Below, piece by piece: positions 6,154 to 11,942 of a DNA stretch of 11,942 nucleotides; positions within the stretch are counted from its first letter, which is position 1, and each line of letters starts with the position of its first letter. Source of the DNA: Ekhidna sp. (GTDB lineage: Bacteria > Bacteroidota > Bacteroidia > Cytophagales > Cyclobacteriaceae); assembly GCA_013214445.1 (NCBI GenBank), contig JABSPG010000072.1, positions 1 to 11,942 on the forward strand. Reading direction: 5' to 3'. A program made the position numbers and the translations under genes. The notes below the pieces were generated by a model. The model was given only the letters and a program-made list of their open reading frames with translations. It made no database searches and was not told the DNA's origin.

Positions 6154-8809
6154 GCCTTAAACTGTCCGAAGGATTGATCTGGGCCGTTCTTATAGATTGA
6201 ATTACAACTACAACTGCAACGAGAAAAAGAGTCAAAACTCCTGCAAGAAATACATGGTAATAATTTGGTTCTATGCGGTATGCAAAGTTGTTAAGCCACT
6301 GGCTACCAAAGTACAATGAAACAGGAACCGCTAGTGCTGTAGCAAGCGCAATCATCGCAATGTAGCTTCTGTTTAATGTCAATAGAATATCATATACTGA
6401 AGCGCCAAAAACCTTCCGGATACCCATCTCCCTTTGTCTACTTAGGGTCACAAAACCAACAATCCCAATTAAACCCATCACTGCAAGTATTATACAAACA
6501 CCTGTTAGGAAAGTGGCGAGGAAACCAGCGTTTTGTTCTTTCTTATACAGTTGTTCAAGATGATCATCTAAAAAAGTAAAATTGAAAGGACGGTCAGGTT
6601 CTATTTCTCGGTAAGCTGACTCAATAAAGCTTATCGTATTTAGCCAATCATTAGATTCTAGTTTAAGAATGACATTATAAATCCATTCTGGATTGCTTCG
6701 TACTTCGATCAGTAATGACTGAGAGGGGTACTTCAGACTGAAATAATCAAAGTCCTCAACAATACCAGCAATCGTGTAGTGCTGTCCATTTCCAAACTGT
6801 TCGTTTTCCCACTCAGGTTCCAGTATCAAGGTTTCACCAGCTAGCTCATTCACCGGAATACCTTTGACTTTGGCAAGTTTAGCCGCAGCTGTTTGATTGA
6901 TTAACAGGACACTATCTTGCTCTTCTAGTATTCCAAAGGCGTCTGATTTTATTCCTAGAACCTCCATAGAACCCAGAGAGGTGTATATGTGAGTTCCATC
7001 AGAAAGCACCTCCTCCGTACCATCCATTTTGTATGTGAGCTGATTATACATTTCTGCACCAGGAACCATCCCATTCCCGATGTTTAGAACCTCTGGCAAC
7101 TTCCTCAGCTCAGCTGCTAATCTGTGAAAGTTCTCTTTGCCACTGATAGGAAAAAATAGCACACCTTCCTTATCGAATCCTAGTTCCTTATTTTGAACAT
7201 AGCTCATCTGATTTTTGATAATCAATGTAATGCTCATTAAACCCACCAACATAAAGAATTGAGCTGTTAAGAGTGTGTTTCTAAAATTCCAGAATCTACT
7301 CACACCTAAAGAATTTAGTTTCCCTCTAAATAGATTATTCAGTGATTTCCGACTGAAGAAGATTGCAGGATACAGTCCACTAATCAGACCTGTGAGTACA
7401 AGTATGAATCCTAAAAACATCAAAATTCGAGATTGAAAAAGCTGCTCTCTCATCATCTCTACTTCCATCAAATCATTGAATGTGGGAAGACCATGATATA
7501 CCAATAGCCAGACAATGGGAAAGCAAACTAGTGTCAAGATCACGGCCTCAGTTAGAATCTGTAGCTGTACATCCTTCATTCGAGCTCCTAGCAACTTTCT
7601 AACTCCCAACTCCCTTTGTCTCGACGCATATATGGCAATGGAAAGATTCGTGTAGTTAGTCCAAATAATTAACAAGATCACAATACCAGCAAATCCAAAT
7701 GTGATTATATAGGCGTTATTAGCAATTGGTTTAAGTTCATACAGCATACCTCCTGTAAAATGAATATCGTGTAGAGGAACACTTTCAATTCCCTTACTAA
7801 GAACATCTTCAGTATAACCCGGATAGACCAAATCTACTTCCCCGTTTAGAGCAGAAATCACATTTCCAATATTTGCCTCTTTATTGATCTTCAGATAGGT
7901 GTATGCTCCCCAACTTGGAATAGACTTCTGGTAAACAATCATATTAAAGTCAAAATGTACGTTTCCTGGAACATCACGTACCACCCCACCTATTTGATAG
8001 AGTTTATCCCCGAGGCTAATTGTATTCCCTATTAGGGACAATTTGTCCCAATCGGTACCGTAGAATTTCTCTACTGCTGATGCTGTGAGTACCACCCTAT
8101 CAAAAGCGGAAAAAGCCGAAGAAGTAGATCCCTGGAGAAATTCTTGAGGAAACATCTCATTAAATTCTTGGCCAGTATTGGTATATAAGAAATCCTTCAT
8201 GACAAACTTCTTTTCCCCTATTGAAACATAGGTATCCTCATTTGGCCCGATGGACGAATGAGAAGGAACAAAGTGGCACCCAACACTTACCTCCTCATAA
8301 TTGGTGACATGCTGGAGTAGTCTCATCTGAGTCTCATGGTCCGACCCATAATAGTCATTGAAAAACATACATGTATAGGTCTGATCCCGATAATTATTAA
8401 CCAAGCGATAGATATTCTCTGAGTCTGGTTGCATTTGATCATAGGAAGTTTCGTGCTGAAGGTAGATGGCCAACATAAGTACAGTAGACATGCCAATAGA
8501 AAGCCCCAATAAGTTGAGGGCAGTAAATCCCCTGCGCTTGATTAGGTTTCGGACCGCAATTTTGAAGTAGTTTTTCACCATCGGGATATATTGTTTAGTT
8601 CTTGAGTATTTTTCAAATGAGTAGGGTCGGAAAAATTTCAGAACATCACTGAAATACCAGATCCTTGCACGAGTAGTGCCTATGCTTTTAGCACGAAATC
8701 GATAAGCTTCTTCAAGATCACCTTGTATTTCTTCAATTAGATCTTCAGCACAAAACCATCGAAGAAATTGGGTAGCTAGCCTAGGTGGGTTATGATTGGA
8801 ATTGTTCAT
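6146..8809 (-). CDS. FtsX/MacB-type ABC transporter permease with N-terminal prefix domain
   Basis: The 887-residue protein has two FtsX modules. Residues 8-62 form a soluble prefix (PPRLATQFLRWFC, EEIQGDLEEAY, VLKFFRP), a domain often attached to such permeases in Cytophagales. Eight membrane helices are seen near 95-117, 366-389, 419-440, 461-483, 511-532, 762-788, 816-836 and 852-873. The two large extracytoplasmic loops (about 118-365 and 533-761) are MacB-like periplasmic domains. After the second and sixth helices, matching cytoplasmic motifs QRELGVRKLLGA (398-409) and QREMGIRKVFGA (792-803) mark the ATPase-contact regions, which confirms the duplicated layout. No ATPase gene is present, so the partner must be elsewhere. 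The start overlaps the padR stop (ATGA), so the two are co-transcribed. The likely role is mechanotransmission-type export or envelope stress handling; the substrate is unknown. Confidence 0.92.
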   Translation of the reverse strand: MNNSNHNPPRLATQFLRWFCAEDLIEEIQGDLEEAYRFRAKSIGTTRARIWYFSDVLKFFRPYSFEKYSRTKQYIPMVKNYFKIAVRNLIKRRGFTALNLLGLSIGMSTVLMLAIYLQHETSYDQMQPDSENIYRLVNNYRDQTYTCMFFNDYYGSDHETQMRLLQHVTNYEEVSVGCHFVPSHSSIGPNEDTYVSIGEKKFVMKDFLYTNTGQEFNEMFPQEFLQGSTSSAFSAFDRVVLTASAVEKFYGTDWDKLSLIGNTISLGDKLYQIGGVVRDVPGNVHFDFNMIVYQKSIPSWGAYTYLKINKEANIGNVISALNGEVDLVYPGYTEDVLSKGIESVPLHDIHFTGGMLYELKPIANNAYIITFGFAGIVILLIIWTNYTNLSIAIYASRQRELGVRKLLGARMKDVQLQILTEAVILTLVCFPIVWLLVYHGLPTFNDLMEVEMMREQLFQSRILMFLGFILVLTGLISGLYPAIFFSRKSLNNLFRGKLNSLGVSRFWNFRNTLLTAQFFMLVGLMSITLIIKNQMSYVQNKELGFDKEGVLFFPISGKENFHRLAAELRKLPEVLNIGNGMVPGAEMYNQLTYKMDGTEEVLSDGTHIYTSLGSMEVLGIKSDAFGILEEQDSVLLINQTAAAKLAKVKGIPVNELAGETLILEPEWENEQFGNGQHYTIAGIVEDFDYFSLKYPSQSLLIEVRSNPEWIYNVILKLESNDWLNTISFIESAYREIEPDRPFNFTFLDDHLEQLYKKEQNAGFLATFLTGVCIILAVMGLIGIVGFVTLSRQREMGIRKVFGASVYDILLTLNRSYIAMIALATALAVPVSLYFGSQWLNNFAYRIEPNYYHVFLAGVLTLFLVAVVVVIQSIRTAQINPSDSLRHE

Positions 8810-9120
8810 GACAAATCAGGAATTTGAGACCAAAGTACCTGTCTTGAGTCTTTTATTGTCCGTATGACTTCTTTACCGACGGGAGTAGAAGAGAAAATAC
8901 GTTTTCTACGACCTCCCCTTTCTTCGCTCGCTCCTCCCATAGCGGATGTAATGAGTCCTTTCTTTTCAAGTCGCGAAAGGACAGTATGAATTGCACTAAT
9001 AGAAATAGATTTTCCAGTATGATTCTTATACTCCTCACTTACCGAAAAACCATAGGCATCATCCGTCATTGTCATGATCAATAACAAAACGGTTTCTTCG
9101 AGATATCCTAATTGCTTCAT
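8806..9120 (-). CDS. PadR-family winged-helix transcriptional repressor
   Basis: The 104-residue protein matches the short PadR type. It begins with a helix ahead of the DNA-binding unit (LGYLEETVLLLI, then DDAYGFSVSEEY). The recognition region is ISISAIHTVLSRLEKKGLI, and the wing is the arginine-rich GGRRKRIFSSTPVGKEVI, with a short C-terminal helix for dimerisation. PadR proteins usually repress their own operon and neighbouring transporter genes and let go when a small ligand binds. Its stop overlaps the start of the permease by four bases, a common arrangement for PadR and prefix-type FtsX permeases. The divergent hydrolase begins 43 bp away at its earliest start, and a perfect palindrome lies in that gap, a good candidate binding site. 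The ligand is unknown. Confidence 0.9.
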   Translation of the reverse strand: MKQLGYLEETVLLLIMTMTDDAYGFSVSEEYKNHTGKSISISAIHTVLSRLEKKGLITSAMGGASEERGGRRKRIFSSTPVGKEVIRTIKDSRQVLWSQIPDLS

Positions 9121-9139
9121 TTATTCAATATTTGTAGAA

Positions 9140-9171
9140 TAAATATACTAAGAAACAAATCATTTGTTCAA
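9140..9171 (-). promoter_or_regulatory. Candidate padR operon promoter (Bacteroidota -33/-7 type)
   Basis: On the minus strand a TTG (9171-9169) is followed after 21 bases by TATATTTA (9147-9140), one base off the Bacteroidota -7 pattern TAnnTTTG. The start of transcription would fall roughly 15 bases before the padR ATG. The 9154-9168 palindrome would lie between the two boxes. An overlapping alternative is TTTG at 9159-9156 with TACAAATA at 9136-9129, spacing 19, a poorer -7 box. Confidence 0.3.
9154..9168. promoter_or_regulatory. Perfect 7-1-7 palindrome, candidate PadR operator
   Basis: The sequence AACAAATCATTTGTT is a perfect inverted repeat with seven-base arms around one central base. 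It lies between the divergent padR and alpha/beta-hydrolase genes and falls within the candidate padR promoter spacer. A dimeric winged-helix repressor encoded next door is the natural candidate to bind it; that is inference. Its right arm overlaps the TTG that is the earliest possible start of the hydrolase. Confidence 0.45.
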
Positions 9172-10042
9172 CACTTGTAGAAAAACTTTTACGGAAAAAG
9201 TAGGTTCTGATTTCGTGCAGCGTCTACACTACGAAAGTTCATTTATAAATCATGAGCTACCCTGGATAGTATTAATCCATGGAGCAGGTGGAAGTATCGC
9301 AACTTGGAAACTGCAATGGCAGGGACTCAGCAACCATTTTAATCTCTTAGCAATTGATCTACGTGATCATGGTAAATCGAAGAACGTAACTCCACCATAT
9401 GCTTCCTACAACTTCGAAATCGTATCCAATGACATCATCGATGTACTGGATCATGAAGGAATTGACAAAGCACATTTTGTAACACTCTCTTTTGGAAGTG
9501 TGATGCTGCAGGCATTGCATCAAAGAAGGCCCGATCTTATCCAAAAGATGGTAATGATTGGAGGTGTTTTCAATGCCAATTGGATGATAAAGGGGTTTGT
9601 TCACTTAGCCCGCTTTTTCAATTTATTCCTATCATTCAAATCAATGTATAGCACTTTTTCCTACCTATTGATGCCTAGGAAGCGAAATCAAGTGGCAAGA
9701 AGGGTTTATCAAATGCAGGCAAGACGGCTCGCAGAGGAGGAATACTTGAAATGGCTTGGTCTTTACAGCGAATTTTTTATGCTATTAAAGAAATTTCATG
9801 CGCAAGAAATACAGAATGATATTTTGGTACTCATGGGTGTGGATGACTATCTATTTTTACCCAGTGCAAGAAACTTCTCAAAAAATAGAGATCAAATCAA
9901 GCTAAGAATTGTTGCGGGTGCTGGTCATATCTGCAACATAGATAAACCCGCTGAAGTGAATAAACAGATTACTGACTTCTTAAATACTCAACAAGACCAG
10001 CAAGGAATACCAGAGACCAAAGTACGGTACGATACCAATTGA
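9164..10042 (+). CDS. Alpha/beta-hydrolase fold protein
   Basis: Read from TTG 9164, the 292-residue protein has the full catalytic set: oxyanion-loop LIHGAGGS (His39-Gly40), IDLRDHGKS (64-72), the nucleophile elbow TLSFG with Ser109, the acid in VLMGVDDYLF (Asp227 or Asp228) and the histidine in AGAGHICN (His255). A variable cap covers roughly 135-210. There is no signal peptide, so it is cytoplasmic. The first elbow glycine is replaced by Thr107. It probably cleaves an ester or amide of a small molecule; the substrate cannot be told. The start is uncertain: no ATG is in frame. TTG 9164 is the first possible start and overlaps the palindrome; GTG 9215 would give 275 residues and leave space for a promoter. 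It is divergent from padR, so shared control is plausible. Its last 24 codons overlap the opposing membrane-protein gene. Confidence 0.87.
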   Translation: MFNTCRKTFTEKVGSDFVQRLHYESSFINHELPWIVLIHGAGGSIATWKLQWQGLSNHFNLLAIDLRDHGKSKNVTPPYASYNFEIVSNDIIDVLDHEGIDKAHFVTLSFGSVMLQALHQRRPDLIQKMVMIGGVFNANWMIKGFVHLARFFNLFLSFKSMYSTFSYLLMPRKRNQVARRVYQMQARRLAEEEYLKWLGLYSEFFMLLKKFHAQEIQNDILVLMGVDDYLFLPSARNFSKNRDQIKLRIVAGAGHICNIDKPAEVNKQITDFLNTQQDQQGIPETKVRYDTN

Positions 10043-10379
10043 CTCTGACTAAGGAATGGGCTGCTTCATTTACGCTTCTTCCCATATCAATTTGGCTGTG
10101 AAGAGGAACAGCAAAGAAAAAAGTATTCACCCAGGCAAGCCCTATGAAAACCACCACAGCTACCTTCAACCATGTAAAGTCAGAGATCAATCCACCACCA
10201 TGAATAGCCACCTGCGCTAGCATCAAGGGCATGACAATTATGGATATTGCCGTGGTATATCGACTGTGCCAATTGACCAAATCAGATTCTGAAAAATAGG
10301 TAAAGCTTGGATAGACTACTAGCTGCGTCATCCATATCAAGATGACTAAACCAAAATCGATAAGCAGTTTGTAAAGCAT
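9969..10379 (-). CDS. Small four-helix integral membrane protein
   Basis: The 136-residue protein has four predicted membrane helices, near 5-25, 42-60, 69-91 and 114-133. Conserved-looking polar motifs sit between them: NWHSRYTTAIS after the first, VPLHSQID after the third, and VNWYRTVLW at the start of the fourth. The pattern of a PxH motif followed by NWxRT resembles DUF1772-like membrane proteins, but I cannot assign the family firmly. It has no signal peptide and no obvious cofactor site. The gene starts 34 bp downstream of the HIRAN gene on the same strand and is probably co-transcribed. The 3' end overlaps the convergent alpha/beta-hydrolase gene by 74 bp. Confidence 0.8.
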   Translation of the reverse strand: MLYKLLIDFGLVILIWMTQLVVYPSFTYFSESDLVNWHSRYTTAISIIVMPLMLAQVAIHGGGLISDFTWLKVAVVVFIGLAWVNTFFFAVPLHSQIDMGRSVNEAAHSLVRVNWYRTVLWSLVFLAGLVEYLRSQ

Positions 10380-10413
10380 AGAAAAGGAACTACCTATGAA
10401 CCAATCTGTTTTG

Positions 10414-10755
10414 TCAGTTGACGAACTCTATTCGCAGACCTACACCCAAAATCTCTTTCCCATTCACCCAGGTGGCGACTACATGAACTTCAGCATCACT
10501 ATCTAGGGCTATGCTAATCTCTTCTGCCAGCTTTTTATTGAGGTAACCAATTTGGTTTCCTTTTGAAGATAAAACCTGAATAGCATGGGGATCAAAAGGA
10601 TTACCTGGCTCTTTCCTCAAACTCAACCTATCTCCTTCAGCGACCTCCTCATGAATAATCTGCTGTCGAGAAGTATCATCTGCATTATCTTTAGACACCC
10701 CAACAACTTTAGTTTCATAGACAAATACTGATGGGATCTTTATAACCTTAGCCAT
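10414..10755 (-). CDS. Stand-alone HIRAN-domain protein
   Basis: The 113-residue protein is essentially one HIRAN domain. The signature runs from residue 16: TKVVGVSKD, an Arg at 30, then GDRLSLRKEPGNPFDPHAIQ (41-60), and GNQIGYLNKKLAEEI (66-80), with a closing beta strand near 101-111. In HLTF/Rad5 helicases the HIRAN domain binds free 3' ends of single-stranded DNA; in bacteria it is found fused to nucleases or helicases or alone. No other domain or catalytic residue is seen, so a DNA-binding or accessory role is inference. It has no signal peptide. It lies upstream of the four-helix membrane protein on the same strand and is divergent from the M20 peptidase, with only 15 bp between start codons. 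Confidence 0.9.
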   Translation of the reverse strand: MAKVIKIPSVFVYETKVVGVSKDNADDTSRQQIIHEEVAEGDRLSLRKEPGNPFDPHAIQVLSSKGNQIGYLNKKLAEEISIALDSDAEVHVVATWVNGKEILGVGLRIEFVN

Positions 10756-10759
10756 TGAA

Positions 10760-10767
10760 CAAATTTA
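10760..10767 (-). promoter_or_regulatory. Candidate -7 box for the HIRAN gene
   Basis: On the minus strand TAAATTTG fits the Bacteroidota -7 consensus TAnnTTTG exactly and ends four bases before the ATG, so the transcript would be leaderless or nearly so. No TTTG or TTG is found at the expected -33 distance, which lowers confidence. Confidence 0.25.
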
Positions 10768-10770
10768 TAT

Positions 10771-11942
10771 ATGAGAACTTTCTCCTCAGCTCTGCTCATC
10801 ATTATCGCTACGCTAACAAGTGGGCAGGACATAAATAAGATTGCCGATCAACATATTCAGGAGAATGGCATTCAAATTCTGAAAGACTTTGAGAAGCTGC
10901 TTACCATGCCCAATGTGGCATTTGACCTTCCCAACATCAATAAGAATGCAAACCATATAAAACAAGAACTTGAAAAACGAGGTGTAGAAACCAAGCTATT
11001 AAGGATGTTAGGCACCCCTCCCATTATCTATGGGTACTACCCAGTCAAAGGTGCAAAAAGAACACTGGCATTCTATGTACACTATGATGGACAGCCCACC
11101 GATCAATCAAAGTGGACCCATAGTCCTTGGACACCCACATACTATGACAAAGCAATGTACGAAGGTGGAAAGCCCATTGACTTTCCTCAAAAGGTCAATG
11201 AAATCAAAGATGAGCATAGAATTTACGCTCGGTCAGCAGGTGACGACAAAGCGCCAATCATAACCATACTCACCGCGCTTGACTTGATTCGAGAAAACAA
11301 GTTAAAGATGCATTCGAACCTCGTATTCTTTTTTGAAGGACAGGAAGAGGCTGGAAGTAAGCAACTAAGGCAATATTTGGATGACAATAGAGATCTTGTA
11401 GATGAGATTGACCTGTGGCTATTCTGTGATGGACCAATCCATCAGTCTAGAAGGCCTCAGTTAGTATTTGGAGTGCGAGGAGTAACTGGCATGGAGATCA
11501 CCACCTATGGGCCGAATCGACCACTACACAGTGGCCACTACGGAAACTGGGCTCCTGTTCCGGGGCAACTACTTTCTAATCTTATCTCGAGCATGAAGGA
11601 TCACGATGGAAATATAGTGATCGAGGGATTCTACGACGATGTGGAGCCGCTCACAGATTTGGAACGACAAGCATTGGATAACATACCAAACATCGACAGT
11701 CAGTTGCAGACTGAACTTGGGATAAACAACCCGGAGGGCACAGAATCCTACAACGAGCGATTACTTAGACCCTCACTAACTGTAAGGGGATTAAGCAGCG
11801 GAAATACCGGAAAACTTGCTCGAAATGTCATCCCCTCTTCGGCCACTGCCTCTATTGGAATGCGGCTGGTCAAAGGCTGTGATCCAGAAAAACAAAAAGA
11901 CTTAGTTGAGGCTCACATAATTAAGCAGGGTTTTCATATAGT
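10771..11942 (+). CDS. Secreted M20 family metallopeptidase, C-terminus cut by the window edge
   Basis: From ATG 10771 the frame is open for 390 codons to the right edge. A signal peptide (hydrophobic 6-16, cut near TSGQ at 16-19) indicates export. The di-zinc catalytic domain is clear: HYDGQP with ligand His104 and Asp106, RSAGDDKA with bridging ligand Asp158, EGQEEAGS with catalytic Glu192 and ligand Glu193, and LFCDGP with ligand Asp220. HSGHYGNW (253-260) starts the lid/dimerisation domain, and RNVIPSSATASIGMRL (351-366) is its return strand. The last zinc ligand His lies beyond the edge. The layout resembles CNDP/DUG1-type dipeptidases; dipeptide hydrolysis in the periplasm is the likely role, by family. 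Alternative amidohydrolase substrates cannot be excluded. It is divergent from the HIRAN gene. Confidence 0.93.
   Translation, partial: MRTFSSALLIIIATLTSGQDINKIADQHIQENGIQILKDFEKLLTMPNVAFDLPNINKNANHIKQELEKRGVETKLLRMLGTPPIIYGYYPVKGAKRTLAFYVHYDGQPTDQSKWTHSPWTPTYYDKAMYEGGKPIDFPQKVNEIKDEHRIYARSAGDDKAPIITILTALDLIRENKLKMHSNLVFFFEGQEEAGSKQLRQYLDDNRDLVDEIDLWLFCDGPIHQSRRPQLVFGVRGVTGMEITTYGPNRPLHSGHYGNWAPVPGQLLSNLISSMKDHDGNIVIEGFYDDVEPLTDLERQALDNIPNIDSQLQTELGINNPEGTESYNERLLRPSLTVRGLSSGNTGKLARNVIPSSATASIGMRLVKGCDPEKQKDLVEAHIIKQGFHI

Noticed and set aside
6376..6579. Plus-strand open frame of 67 codons
   Set aside because: Antisense to the second FtsX module of the permease.
8853..9038. Minus-strand frame of 61 codons inside padR
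   Set aside because: An out-of-frame shadow of the PadR gene; the PadR frame has the winged-helix motifs.
9359..9604. Minus-strand open frame of 81 codons
   Set aside because: Antisense to the hydrolase around its nucleophile region; no features of its own.
11030..11263. Plus-strand frame of 77 codons
   Set aside because: Out-of-frame shadow of the M20 peptidase, whose metal-binding motifs fall in the other frame.

Overview
The window looks like chromosomal DNA from a Bacteroidota bacterium, most likely a marine Cytophagales-type gliding bacterium. This rests on gene style: a periplasmic-TPR histidine kinase, an FtsX-type permease with the N-terminal prefix seen in Cytophagales, an M1 peptidase with a Sec signal, a lipoprotein with an acidic stretch after the lipid cysteine, AT-rich spacers and no clear Shine-Dalgarno sequences. 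I see no rRNA, tRNA, CRISPR array, insertion sequence or phage gene.

Left part (1-4140, minus strand): a secreted M1 zinc aminopeptidase that runs off the left edge, preceded upstream on the same strand by an orphan sensor histidine kinase with nine in-register TPR repeats. Middle (4141-6153): a region with gene decay. The 331-bp spacer after the kinase holds the 36-codon tail of a lost alpha/beta hydrolase. Next comes a lipoprotein that looks like a TIM-barrel glycosidase, broken by a one-base frameshift near its C-terminus, and then an intact small DUF2200-family gene.

Right-middle (6046-10042): a PadR-type repressor and an 887-residue FtsX/MacB-like permease form a tight minus-strand operon (ATGA overlap), with a possible 35-codon ORF coupled to the end of the permease. 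A divergent alpha/beta hydrolase starts beside a perfect 7-1-7 palindrome that I read as a candidate PadR operator. Right end (9969-11942): a four-helix membrane protein and a stand-alone HIRAN-domain protein on the minus strand, then a secreted M20 metallopeptidase on the plus strand that runs off the right edge and begins only 15 bp from the HIRAN start codon.

Most of the window is ordinary bacteroidete chromosome. The parts most worth following up are the unassigned glycosidase-like lipoprotein with its frameshift, the hydrolase relic, the PadR palindrome and the stand-alone HIRAN gene. I did not find a clear new multi-gene defence or biosynthetic system.
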